Shown: one piece after another, positions 26,793-36,038 of the stretch | Layout: every line of letters starts with the position of its first letter | Numbering within the stretch: the first letter of the stretch is position 1 | Source: Crocinitomicaceae bacterium | GTDB lineage: Bacteria; Bacteroidota; Bacteroidia; Flavobacteriales_D; Crocinitomicaceae | NCBI GenBank assembly: GCA_022447665.1 | Contig: JAKVAQ010000003.1 | Location: forward strand, 39,159-103,158 | Reading direction: 5' to 3' | Length of the DNA stretch: 64,000 bases | Made by a program: the position numbers and the translations under genes | Notes under the pieces: model-generated | The model's input: the letters and a program-made list of their open reading frames with translations, nothing else | Databases searched by the model: none | Told to the model about the DNA's origin: nothing

Positions 26793-27925
26793 GACTTGTC
26801 AATTATATCAGCCAATTCTTGCCCAACTAAAGAACCGATTGCAACCCCCATTCCTCCGAGCCTAATGGCGCAATATATATTTTCTTCGACTTGTTTAATG
26901 ATTGGACTCTTCACATTTCCAACGCCCATAATCCCAGCCCAAGTGCGTTCAATTTCGAATGCGTTATTCGGTAGGATTTTTTCTTTTAACACTCCTTTTA
27001 AATGCCCAACTATTTGATCAGTAATTTCAATTTTATCGGTATTCTCTCCCTCGAAATCGAGGTTCCTTCCACCACCAAACAAAATCCTGTTACCTATGTT
27101 TCTGAAATAAAAATATCCCTCATCAAAATGATAAATCCCTTTGATTTTTAATTCCTCTATAGGTTTTGTAATCAATACCTGAGCTCTTGCCGGTTCTACG
27201 TCTTCATTTGGAAAAAACTGTTTAGAAAAACCGTTTGTACAAACTGTGCATTTATCAAAATTAACAACGCCAAGATTTGTCTCTAATGATTTAGAATGAA
27301 TAGCATTTACTTTAATTCCATTTAAAATTTCAACTCCTTTCTCACGCGCCAGATGAAGCAGGTTCTTCATCATCCTTCCGGTATCTATTTGCCCTTCCAA
27401 ACGGTGTGCAATAGCCTTATTAAACCCTTGAAATCCATTTCTTTGGACTATTTCATGGTCTTCATAGAACACATTTTCCTTTGCCAAATATTTACTAAAC
27501 GAATCGTTAAGAACCGCTAGTTTACCCATACATACCTCATAAACATCAACACTTTCCTCATCAAATAATTCAAATGAGCCTAAGGATAGATAGTCAATAT
27601 TATCGTCACCAAGCAGTCTACGTAAAAGCAACAAACCCTCATATCTCTTCTTCACCGTCTTAAAAACGTCTTCTTCAGAAGCATTTTTAAGGTCCGAAAT
27701 CAATTCACTCGGACTTCCCACACAAGCGAAACCCGCGTTTTTAGTGCTTGCACCAGTCGGTAAAATTCCTTGTTCTAAAACTGTTACTTTTTTACCCGGA
27801 TTACGTTGTTTTATATGGATAGCTGTGGAAAGACCAACGATTCCTGAACCTATTACCACAAAATTGGAATGGTTTATGAACGTTTGATGTTCCCAGAAAC
27901 TAATATTTGAAGAGGCTTGAGACAT
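26789..27925 (-). CDS. FAD-dependent oxidoreductase (DAO family)
   Basis: A 378-residue flavoenzyme. The dinucleotide-binding motif GSGIVG is at residues 26-31, followed by Glu at the end of the second strand (VTVLEQG). Asn and Gly residues in STKNAGFACVG mark the DAO family, and the C-terminal 'RLGGMGVAIGS' closes the FAD site. The substrate is unknown; relatives oxidise amino acids, glycine or sarcosine. It is the first gene of a two-gene unit with murQ. Confidence 0.8.
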   Translation of the reverse strand: MSQASSNISFWEHQTFINHSNFVVIGSGIVGLSTAIHIKQRNPGKKVTVLEQGILPTGASTKNAGFACVGSPSELISDLKNASEEDVFKTVKKRYEGLLLLRRLLGDDNIDYLSLGSFELFDEESVDVYEVCMGKLAVLNDSFSKYLAKENVFYEDHEIVQRNGFQGFNKAIAHRLEGQIDTGRMMKNLLHLAREKGVEILNGIKVNAIHSKSLETNLGVVNFDKCTVCTNGFSKQFFPNEDVEPARAQVLITKPIEELKIKGIYHFDEGYFYFRNIGNRILFGGGRNLDFEGENTDKIEITDQIVGHLKGVLKEKILPNNAFEIERTWAGIMGVGNVKSPIIKQVEENIYCAIRLGGMGVAIGSLVGQELADIIDKS

Positions 27926-27996
27926 GAATTTTATTAGTGAAACTCGGCTTTTTTTTGGATATTTGTAACCTTAGGAGGTTAAGTAGCGATAAAATT

Positions 27997-28022
27997 AGCC
28001 CAAAGGATTGGGCTCTTTTAAT
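27997..28022 (+). terminator. Terminator-like hairpin in the divergent spacer
   Basis: Arms AGCCCA (27997-28002) and TGGGCT (28009-28014) with a six-base loop are followed by CTTTTAATT. No annotated gene ends here: the spacer separates a minus-strand gene from a plus-strand gene, so it would act on plus-strand transcripts arising within 27926-27996 or belong to the leader of the next gene. Confidence 0.35.
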
Positions 28023-28094
28023 TATTACCTCTTTTTTTGCAAACAGATTTTTGTTAAACGAACCTTTTGGTAAAACAAGTGTATAAGTAGTTAA

Positions 28095-31000
28095 ATGCTA
28101 AGGCTTCTCGCCATATTGTCACTTTTTTTAGTGTCCTCATTTGCCATGGGGCAGGCCGTGATTTCTTTGGATGTGAACACTAAAGATGAAGACACTGGTA
28201 AAAAGCTTGGTGGTGTTAAGGTAGAAGTTTATAAAAATGGACAGCTTTTTACAACAAAAAGTTCTGCATCAAATGGAAAGGTTCCTATTATTGACCTTCC
28301 GGTAGAAGAAGGAGCAACTTATCAAGTTTTCTTAAAAAAGCCTGGGTATGTCACAAAGATGGCGGAAATTGATGCTCATTCTGATTACCCTGATGAATTA
28401 CCACCTGTAATTGCATTTCCTTTCCAAACTTCTTTGTTCGCGACAGCTGATGGTGTAGACTTCACGTTTTTAGAGACCTCCCCGATGATTAAAATGTACA
28501 TCGGCGATGGAGGATACCAAGATTGGGACAAGGATCATCTTGAGGAAATGAAAAAGAAAATCGCGAACCTGAAGAAAGAAATTAATGAAAAGAAGGAAGA
28601 AGAAGAGCAGAAGAAAGCCGACTTCGATGCCTACGTTAAAGCTGGAGACAATGCCGTTAAGAAAGAAGATTATCAAAAAGCAATTGAACAGTATGACTTA
28701 GCTTTAGATTTAATTGATGATGTTGAAGTTCAAACAAAAAGAAATGACGCCCAGGATAAATTAGATGCACAAAACGCTTCAGCAGAATTAGACGCTAAAT
28801 TCAATGAAAAAATGGCTGCTGGTAAGTCTGCTTGGGATGCCGATGACTTAGAAGGAGCGATCGCTCTCTATAAAGAAGCAAAAGATTTAAAACCTGCTGA
28901 AAGTCTTCCTCAACAGTATATTACTGAAATACAAGCGGAACTCGATAAACGAAAAGCGAATGAAGAGAACTTCAACAATTTAGTAGCTCAGGGAGACGCC
29001 GAAGTTAGTGCCGAAAATTATGATGTTGGTATCTCGAAATATGAAGAAGCTTTAAAAATTAAATCTGATGCTACTGTGCAGAAAAAGCTAGATGATGCAA
29101 AGAAAGCAAAAGCAGATAAAGAAGCAGCAGATCAAGAAGCAGCAGAGCTCGAAGCGAATTATAACAAAGCTATAGACGCAGCGGACAAGGCCTTTGATAC
29201 AGAAGATTATGAGACGGCTAAAACAAAGTACAATGAAGCTTTAGGATTTAAGCCTGGTGAAGCTCATCCTACAGGAAGATTAAGTGAAATTGATAGAATT
29301 TTAAAAGAACGTGCTGACGAACTTGCAGCAAAAGAAAAACTAGATGCCGACTATCAGAAATTATTAGACGAAGCGAAAGAACTTTTTGACACTAGAGATT
29401 GGGAAGCTGCGAAATCAAAATATCAAGCGGCACATGATTTAAAGCCTGAAGAAAATTTCCCGCTAGATCAAATCAACCTTATAAACAAGGAAATAGCGAA
29501 TGCAGAAGCTTCTGCCGCACTAGATGAGAAGTATAACACGTTGATGTCTGAGGCCAAATCATTCTTTGATCAGAAGCAATATGACGAAGCAATAAGCAAA
29601 TATGAAGAGGCTTCAGGGATAAAGCCAGAAGAACAAGAGCCAAAAGATGAGATCAATAAAATCAGAACCTTGATGGCCGACGAGGAGAAGGCTGCTCAAA
29701 TAGAAGCAGACTACAAAAAGTTCATGGATGAGGGTAAAGCATTGAGAGGAAATAGTGATTGGACAGCAGCCATAACAAGTTTTGAGAAAGCTTTAGAAGT
29801 AAAACCTGGAGATGCAGACGCTCAAAAGGAAATAGAAGAAATTAATGCTATTGTCGCGGAAGAGCAAGAAGCCGCTGCGAAAGAAGCTGAATTTAATGAA
29901 TTGGTCAAAAAAGGTGATGAAAAGTTAAATGCAAAGGATTATACCTCCGCAAAAATGAATTATCAAAAAGCTCTGGAAATCAAAGCAGACCAAGCTATAG
30001 AAGATAAAATTAAAGAAATTGATGAATTAATTGCTGCAGAAAACAGTGAGGCTGAACTTCAGGCAAAATATGATGCTAAAATGTCAGAGGCTAATTCGTT
30101 ATATACTTCGAATGACTATAAAGCAGCCCTGGAAAAGTATGAAGAAGCTTCTTCTATTAAACCTGATGAGCAAGAACCTAAAGACAAGATATTAGAATTA
30201 AAGGAAAAAATTGAGGACGACGAAAAAGCAGCCGCGGAAGAAGAACAATTCAATAACCTTGTTACTGAAGCCGATAACGCTTATGCAGCAAAAGATTACG
30301 ATCTAGCCCTTGCCAAGTACAAGGAGGCTTTGACGGTAAGATCTGACATTGGAGTATCGACTAAAATTGGAGAGATTAATGCATTAATCGCTGAAATCGA
30401 TCAAAATCTTGAGAAAGATGAACTCTATGCTAAAAAAATGGAAGAGGCCGATGCTGCTTTCGACAGAAAAGATTGGGATGTAGCGAAAGAAATGTATAAC
30501 TCTGCTTTAGAAATTAAACCTAGCGAACAGCGTCCTAAAGATCAAATCGCTCAAATTGATGCTAATATCGCTGCTGAAGCTGAAGCCGCAGCAGATAAAG
30601 ACTATCAAGAGATTATCGAAAAGGCAGACCAACTTTTTGATGAAGATAATCTAGATGACGCGATCATATACTATAACAGAGCGATCAATACGCGCCCAAA
30701 TGATCAATACCCTAAAGATCAAATTGATAAAATCAATCAAATCAAACAAGATCGTGCTAGTGCAGATGCTGAGATTGCAAATGCCGAAAAAGCGTATCAG
30801 GATTTAATTAAAAAAGGGGACGAAGCTTTTAACGCTAAGAATTATGACTTGGCTTTGGCCACGTTCAAGGAAGCGTTGGAAAAGCGACCTAATGATCCAT
30901 ACCCACAGCAAAAAATTGATGAGATCAACCTTAGAATAGCAGACCAAGACTCAGCGAATCAATTAGAAGCCGACTACAAGGCCAAAATAGATGAAGCAGA

Positions 31001-33296
31001 TGCTCTATTCAATTCAGGGGAATACCAAGCTTCTATTCCATTCTATAGAGAAGCTATTGCAATCAAATCTTCAGACCCTTACCCAATGAACCAAATTGGT
31101 AAAGCTGAAGAATTCATGAAACAGCAAACCCTTACTGAAGCTGAGGCTCAGTATCAAAAGATTATATCCAAAGCAGAAGAAAAATTTGCGGATAAAAATT
31201 ATACTGGAGCCATAAGTCTCTATGAAAGAGCTAAAACAATTAAACCTGATGATCCTATTCCTCAACAGAGAATTGATGAAATCAATCAAATCATTAATCG
31301 TGAGGCAGAAGACGAAAAGAATCAAGCCGATTATGATGAATTTATACGAAAAGCGGACAACGATTTTGAAGCAAAAAAATGGAAAGAAGCGAAAGTAAAT
31401 TATCAAAATGCTCTTGGAATTTTTGATGAGCAATACCCTAAAGATCAAATCAAAATCATTAACCAAAATATGCGCTCGGAAACTTCCGCTGAATTAGAAG
31501 CGCAATATCAAAAAATCATTACAAAAGCGGATGAGTACTTTTATGCTGAAAATTGGGAGAAGGCGAAAAATCTCTATCAACGAGCGCTTAGCTTAAAGAG
31601 TTATGACCAATATCCTAAAGACCAAATCGCTAAAATTGACACCATTCTTTATCCAAAAGAAGAAGTGTCTAGCGGATATTACTTAAAAGACTATGGTGAG
31701 CCGAATAGAAACACAAATGTAATTGATGTAGACGCACTCTTGGATGATGGTAATGATGAAGAACGTTTCAATATTAGCGAAGATGTGGTTGATGTTCGCG
31801 AAGAATATGAGGATAATATCAGCAATAACACGCTCGACCAAATAGATGAAACGTACGATGCCAAGGATGGAATTACTGACCTACAAGAAGAACAAAGAGT
31901 AGAATTCTATAATGCCGACTTAGAGCGCGTTGAATATGAAGAAGATGTAGTTGAAATAGGAGATAACCTCGCAGATAGGGATAGAGCATGGTCAATGATG
32001 AACGATAATGATGTTCAACACACAAAAACATCCGTAACCAATCTAGAAAACGATATAGCAAAACAAAGATTAGATGATGATGAACCTCGTTCTGAATACA
32101 TAGCCGATGTTGAAGCCATTGAATTAAATCTTATTACTTACGATGGTATCCATGAAAATGCACAAAATGTGGAGATCTATGATACTAGAGAGTTTGTAGA
32201 AGAATATCTAGAAGATAATGTCAATACGGATCCCAACATGGATATTGACAGAAAAAATAATGAAGTTTACGTAGAAGATCTTAATGTTTCCCTCATCAAT
32301 AAAAAGAATAAAGATGCTTGGAACCAAGAGGATGAAATACTAGAGGTAAAGGAGCAAACAGAGATATTAACTGATGAACAAATCGCTCGAAATATTGGTG
32401 CTGACAATCAACGAATCGAAGGAGTTGAAGATGTTAACGACTTGAATGTTGAACTGTATTCTTACGAGAAAAACCTTTCTACTAGTCAGTATGATGAAAC
32501 TATCGAAACCAAAAATTATACTGAGGACTTAGTTACAGAAATTGAACATGAGAAAATTGGTAATGATCAGCCTCGTCTTGACACGGAAGTTGAAGTTGTT
32601 GAACTAACTGCCGAACTTGATGAAACTACAGACCACAATGTAACGGATCAAAACAATGTGCTCTTTGAAAGTGATGCAAAAATTGATGACTTTGAGATTG
32701 AAATGCAGGACAATCTTAATGAATGGGATAAGCCAAGAAAAGAGTATGAGGAAGATGTAGTAGATATGAACGATGAAATTATTGAAACAGATAATGAGAT
32801 GTACAATAAAGGAATCAATGCAACTAATAATACCGAAGACCTAGTGCACAATCTGGAAGAAGACCAGCATGATTTCTTGGTTTTAGCTGATGAAAAACAA
32901 AATGATGTAATTGAGAATACTACGAAAGCTGTTGATAATATCATTCAATCAAACGCTGAAAATTTAGCAAAGAATGAAAACCAAATGGAAGAGACAGAGG
33001 ATTATTTGGATGACTTGAAGTACGATGAAGTTGGCATGCCGAAGGAGAAAGGAACGAATAAATTAGGTGATGATTTCCCTGAAGGAGTTACCGAAGAAAT
33101 ATTCACATTTGAGAACGAAGATGGTCAAGTTACTTCATATGTAATTAGAAGAATTGTGGTCGTAAATGGATGGGGAATCGTTTACGAAAAAACAAAAAAG
33201 AAATACGGAGTAGCAACCTACACTAAAAACGGAAATGGAATTACAGAAACCCAATGGCAAGACGAGACAGAGTCTGCCGAACTTGTTCGTAACTAA
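28095..33296 (+). CDS. Giant periplasmic repeat protein: TPR array plus 54-residue acidic repeats
   Basis: A 1733-residue exported protein. A signal peptide (1-20) is followed by an N-terminal Ig/PEGA-like beta domain (about 20-110, with 'KLGGVKVEVYKNGQ' and 'VFLKKPGYVTKMAEI'), a short charged helix (150-174), about 17 TPR-like units (175-1190), an acidic array of 54-residue repeats (1224-1601, possibly to 1655), and a small C-terminal domain (about 1660-1733, with PEGVTEEIF, VIRRIVVVNGWG and GNGITETQW). A similar C-terminal domain occurs, as far as I recall, on other long envelope proteins in Flavobacteriia. No T9SS sorting domain or membrane helix is visible, so a periplasmic site is likely. 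The function is unknown. The apbE gene overlaps its end. Confidence 0.85.
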   Translation: MLRLLAILSLFLVSSFAMGQAVISLDVNTKDEDTGKKLGGVKVEVYKNGQLFTTKSSASNGKVPIIDLPVEEGATYQVFLKKPGYVTKMAEIDAHSDYPDELPPVIAFPFQTSLFATADGVDFTFLETSPMIKMYIGDGGYQDWDKDHLEEMKKKIANLKKEINEKKEEEEQKKADFDAYVKAGDNAVKKEDYQKAIEQYDLALDLIDDVEVQTKRNDAQDKLDAQNASAELDAKFNEKMAAGKSAWDADDLEGAIALYKEAKDLKPAESLPQQYITEIQAELDKRKANEENFNNLVAQGDAEVSAENYDVGISKYEEALKIKSDATVQKKLDDAKKAKADKEAADQEAAELEANYNKAIDAADKAFDTEDYETAKTKYNEALGFKPGEAHPTGRLSEIDRILKERADELAAKEKLDADYQKLLDEAKELFDTRDWEAAKSKYQAAHDLKPEENFPLDQINLINKEIANAEASAALDEKYNTLMSEAKSFFDQKQYDEAISKYEEASGIKPEEQEPKDEINKIRTLMADEEKAAQIEADYKKFMDEGKALRGNSDWTAAITSFEKALEVKPGDADAQKEIEEINAIVAEEQEAAAKEAEFNELVKKGDEKLNAKDYTSAKMNYQKALEIKADQAIEDKIKEIDELIAAENSEAELQAKYDAKMSEANSLYTSNDYKAALEKYEEASSIKPDEQEPKDKILELKEKIEDDEKAAAEEEQFNNLVTEADNAYAAKDYDLALAKYKEALTVRSDIGVSTKIGEINALIAEIDQNLEKDELYAKKMEEADAAFDRKDWDVAKEMYNSALEIKPSEQRPKDQIAQIDANIAAEAEAAADKDYQEIIEKADQLFDEDNLDDAIIYYNRAINTRPNDQYPKDQIDKINQIKQDRASADAEIANAEKAYQDLIKKGDEAFNAKNYDLALATFKEALEKRPNDPYPQQKIDEINLRIADQDSANQLEADYKAKIDEADALFNSGEYQASIPFYREAIAIKSSDPYPMNQIGKAEEFMKQQTLTEAEAQYQKIISKAEEKFADKNYTGAISLYERAKTIKPDDPIPQQRIDEINQIINREAEDEKNQADYDEFIRKADNDFEAKKWKEAKVNYQNALGIFDEQYPKDQIKIINQNMRSETSAELEAQYQKIITKADEYFYAENWEKAKNLYQRALSLKSYDQYPKDQIAKIDTILYPKEEVSSGYYLKDYGEPNRNTNVIDVDALLDDGNDEERFNISEDVVDVREEYEDNISNNTLDQIDETYDAKDGITDLQEEQRVEFYNADLERVEYEEDVVEIGDNLADRDRAWSMMNDNDVQHTKTSVTNLENDIAKQRLDDDEPRSEYIADVEAIELNLITYDGIHENAQNVEIYDTREFVEEYLEDNVNTDPNMDIDRKNNEVYVEDLNVSLINKKNKDAWNQEDEILEVKEQTEILTDEQIARNIGADNQRIEGVEDVNDLNVELYSYEKNLSTSQYDETIETKNYTEDLVTEIEHEKIGNDQPRLDTEVEVVELTAELDETTDHNVTDQNNVLFESDAKIDDFEIEMQDNLNEWDKPRKEYEEDVVDMNDEIIETDNEMYNKGINATNNTEDLVHNLEEDQHDFLVLADEKQNDVIENTTKAVDNIIQSNAENLAKNENQMEETEDYLDDLKYDEVGMPKEKGTNKLGDDFPEGVTEEIFTFENEDGQVTSYVIRRIVVVNGWGIVYEKTKKKYGVATYTKNGNGITETQWQDETESAELVRN
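28617..31664 (+). repeat. Seventeen TPR-like units of about 60 residues
   Basis: Each unit follows the plan aromatic-x-x-Ile/Leu, a Gly/Ala-Asp turn, an Asp-Tyr/Trp..Ala helix, a Tyr-x-x-Ala-Leu helix, then a Lys-Pro segment and a charged linker helix of about 25 residues. Units are 58-64 residues long, so each TPR is separated by an extra helix. Copies have diverged strongly at DNA level. Confidence 0.85.
31764..32897 (+). repeat. Seven 54-residue acidic repeats in exact register
   Basis: Unit starts are Arg1224, 1278, 1332, 1386, 1440, 1494 and 1548, each exactly 54 residues (162 bases) apart. Position 1 is Arg and position 8 is Val in all seven. Positions 6-10 favour Glu-Asp-Val-Val-Asp/Glu, and unit ends favour Asp-x-Pro before the next Arg. 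Position 40 is usually Leu, Phe or Tyr. The seventh unit has an internal shift, and a degenerate eighth may cover 1602-1655. Confidence 0.85.
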
Positions 33297-34365
33297 CCTA
33301 GTTTTTTTATTCGTCTTAATAGGCTGTTCAGAAACGCCAAAGGAAGATTCCTCTTTCGAAACTACCACAGAAGAAGCCTCCATTGAATTTTATGGAAACA
33401 CCCAAGGTACCACCTATGCTATTATTTGTAATGATGAAATTCAAATTACCAATGAAGAAATAGATCAGTCTTTAGCTGAATTTGATTTAGCATTAAGTGC
33501 CTGGATTAAAGAATCAACGTTGTCCCTTTTTAATGAAGCACCAGCTGGAGAGTTTGAATACGATGATCCAAATGGTTATTTCAATAGATGTTATGCGCTA
33601 TCAAACGAATTGTATAATATAACCAATGGCAATTTTGATCCTACCCTATTTCCTATAATCGATGCATGGGGTTTCTACAATAAAAATAATACAGCCCTTG
33701 ATTCCTCTGAAGTTGACAGCTTACTCGCTTTTACAGGTTTTAGAAAAGGACACTTAAATTTCATCTATATCGAAGATACTTCCGGTTTTAAGATTCCAAA
33801 CAATAGAATTATCAAAAATACTCCTCAAGTTAAGCTCGACTTTAATGGTATTGCTCAAGGTCTTGCGGTTGATGTGATTTGTGAAAAGCTGATTGAAAGA
33901 GGCGCTAAAAATTACTATGTTGAAATAGGTGGTGAAATTAGAATATCAGGTCGCAATAGAGAAGGTGATGATTGGCGCATTGGTATAGACAAACCAATTG
34001 AAAATTCTACCGCTGATGAAAGAGAGATTACTGAAATTATACAACTCACTAATTGTGGCATTGCGACTTCTGGTTCTTACAGAAACTTTTTCGAGTCTGA
34101 TGGCAAAACTTACTCTCACACTATAAACCCTAAAACTGGATGGCCTGTTACACATAAATTAATTAGCGCAACAGTAGTGTCCAACACATGTGCAAACGCT
34201 GATGCATTGGCCACGGCATGTATGGTTATGGGACCTGAAAAAAGTATTGACTTCTTTATGTCGGATACTTTAGGATTAGGTGAGATCTATCTCATCTATG
34301 AAAATAATAAGGGCAGAATTGAAACCTACGCTAGTCCTGGATTTCAGGAATTCATAGTGAAATAA
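33235..34365 (+). CDS. apbE: FAD:protein FMN transferase (ApbE family lipoprotein)
   Basis: A 376-residue protein with a lipoprotein-type signal (Leu-Ile-Gly-Cys at residues 28-31) and an ApbE domain: DFNGIAQGLAVD, YYVEIGGEIRISG, GIATSGSYRNF and the metal-site motif HTINPKTGWPV. ApbE links FMN to Thr or Ser of target proteins in the envelope. The ATG at 33235 lies 62 bases inside the preceding gene. An alternative TTG at 33283 would give a shorter, more typical signal peptide and a 14-base overlap. Its end overlaps the convergent DinB gene by 22 bases. Confidence 0.88.
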   Translation: MELQKPNGKTRQSLPNLFVTNLVFLFVLIGCSETPKEDSSFETTTEEASIEFYGNTQGTTYAIICNDEIQITNEEIDQSLAEFDLALSAWIKESTLSLFNEAPAGEFEYDDPNGYFNRCYALSNELYNITNGNFDPTLFPIIDAWGFYNKNNTALDSSEVDSLLAFTGFRKGHLNFIYIEDTSGFKIPNNRIIKNTPQVKLDFNGIAQGLAVDVICEKLIERGAKNYYVEIGGEIRISGRNREGDDWRIGIDKPIENSTADEREITEIIQLTNCGIATSGSYRNFFESDGKTYSHTINPKTGWPVTHKLISATVVSNTCANADALATACMVMGPEKSIDFFMSDTLGLGEIYLIYENNKGRIETYASPGFQEFIVK

Positions 34366-34868
34366 CGCTCCTTTACAATATTAAAATGATGTAATGAATG
34401 CCCCATTGAAATGTAAGCCATTTCAATGGCCGACAAGTTTTTACCATTTGCATTCATTCTATTATTTAGCTCTTTTTCCGTTGCATAACGCAACAAAGTA
34501 TAATTTGAATTTCGAATAGTCTCTAACTCGTCAATTAAACTAATAACCGAACGATTCTGAGCTAGATTATTATCGGCGTAAACATCTTCATCAAAACCTG
34601 GATAAACCCCTTCATCACCCCGCAAAGCAGCAAGCATTCGAAAACCAAAAACTCTTTCACAATCATTAATGTGTGCAATTAACTGTGGAATGGTCCATTT
34701 TCCTGGCGCATATGTTTTGTCTCCTAGTTTATTCAAAGCAACGGAATTATGTTTCCAACAGAGTATTCCTACTTGTAAAAAAACATCTTCTAAATCCTTA
34801 TCCGTAGGAGATAAGTTTATGTAGTGTTGATAAAACTCTGGAACTGAAGAATAATCATTTAGTTTCAT
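34344..34868 (-). CDS. DinB superfamily protein
   Basis: A 174-residue four-helix-bundle protein of the DinB/YfiT type. The metal-site histidines are His in 'LIAHINDCERVF' and the C-terminal His pair in 'GHSLHHFNIVKERY'. Family members include thiol-dependent transferases; the substrate here is unknown. The ATG at 34868 starts the domain directly. An upstream ATG at 34913 would add 15 hydrophobic residues that the family does not need. Confidence 0.8.
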   Translation of the reverse strand: MKLNDYSSVPEFYQHYINLSPTDKDLEDVFLQVGILCWKHNSVALNKLGDKTYAPGKWTIPQLIAHINDCERVFGFRMLAALRGDEGVYPGFDEDVYADNNLAQNRSVISLIDELETIRNSNYTLLRYATEKELNNRMNANGKNLSAIEMAYISMGHSLHHFNIVKERYFTMNS

Positions 34869-34927
34869 GCTCAAAAAATACAAAACAAATTGCGAGTAAT
34901 TTCGTACAATCAATAAATTTACTAGGA

Positions 34928-36037
34928 ATGCCTAGAAATAAACGTTTACATTTTAAGGATCTTGATGCATTAAAATTTATAATGCTATTACCAGTGCTTT
35001 TATACTGTTCAATGCTCAGTATTCAGCCACAGGGAGAAGGAATTACAGTAGAAATAGCAGGTGCTTCAAAGTATTTTATTCTTAATTCTATTGATTTTTA
35101 TTTCTTCCTAAGTGCATTTTTCCTAGCCTCTCATGCTTTAAGAGAGATAAAATATAAAAGTGATTTTTCACTTAAAAACTTTTATGTCAGAAGAGTTCTA
35201 AGAATTTCCTTTTTCCTTGTGATTTCTCTAGTATTTGTCTTTCTCTTTCATCCTTGGATAGCACGAACATTAAAGCTATTTGAATTTGAAACTCCTACGT
35301 TAATGCCATTTATAACAGGTATTCCCAACTACATTGGAGACTTAAATGGAACCCAAGATTCAGTTCTAGTAATCATTTGGGGATTATTCATGTTTTTGCA
35401 GTTTTACGCAGTAATAGGAATCGTACTTAAATATTTAGTTGACAAAATAATATGGGTGGGGATAGCCCTAATAGTTGCTGGTGTAATAGCTCGCTTGGTT
35501 TTGATTATGGGAGAAGCTGATATCCTTTTTAATACACTCAGTTATTCAACTCCAATTGGTTTTGGTTTAATCCTGGCTAAATTGGTTAGAGAGGATAATC
35601 GAATTATAGGTACAATAAAGGGTTTCTCGAAAACCAGAAATAGCATAATCTACATTATATTATCTATTCATTTACTTACTGCTTATTTGCTGAGTCCTAA
35701 ATACGTATTTGCCCTGATACCATTGCTCTCAGGACTCCTTTTTTCATTCGTAGTTTTAGAGCAAACCTATGGAAAGAATTCTTTATTTAAATTCAGGAAA
35801 AACAAGACATTATCTCGACTCGGAAAAATATCGTTAAGCTTTCTTACATTTTACGGAATGTTATCAATTGTAACATTTATCGCAATCGAGTCTGTTAACT
35901 TGGATTTACTGAACGTATTTGTAAAGATCGCAATGATGCTGGCTACTTTTATTTTAGCATGGTTATTTGGTGACCTATGTTTTAACTACATAGAACAGCC
36001 GATTAGAAGTGTGAAAAGAGATTTTAAAAGAGAATAA
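34928..36037 (+). CDS. Acyltransferase-3 family membrane protein with altered active site
   Basis: A 369-residue protein with about ten membrane helices. The layout is that of acyltransferase family 3 (OafA/YrhL type): LDALKF at the start of helix 1, DFYFFLSAFFLASHAL for the second motif, basic NFYVRRVLRI, and a final YIEQPIRSVKRD. The usual catalytic His of helix 1 (in V-x-x-x-H) is replaced: the sequence reads PVLLYC, with Cys27 in that place. It may have a changed or lost activity. It stands alone between convergent genes. Confidence 0.75.
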   Translation: MPRNKRLHFKDLDALKFIMLLPVLLYCSMLSIQPQGEGITVEIAGASKYFILNSIDFYFFLSAFFLASHALREIKYKSDFSLKNFYVRRVLRISFFLVISLVFVFLFHPWIARTLKLFEFETPTLMPFITGIPNYIGDLNGTQDSVLVIIWGLFMFLQFYAVIGIVLKYLVDKIIWVGIALIVAGVIARLVLIMGEADILFNTLSYSTPIGFGLILAKLVREDNRIIGTIKGFSKTRNSIIYIILSIHLLTAYLLSPKYVFALIPLLSGLLFSFVVLEQTYGKNSLFKFRKNKTLSRLGKISLSFLTFYGMLSIVTFIAIESVNLDLLNVFVKIAMMLATFILAWLFGDLCFNYIEQPIRSVKRDFKRE

Positions 36038-36038
36038 A

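Noticed and set aside
31071..31466. Minus-strand open frame of 131 residues inside the giant repeat gene
   Set aside because: Hydrophobic, Phe/Ile-rich antisense of acidic Lys/Glu repeats; no start context and no family features.
28617..32897. Possible phase-variable DNA repeats or a CRISPR-like array
   Set aside because: The repeats are at protein level only; DNA copies differ widely and no identical spaced repeats exist.
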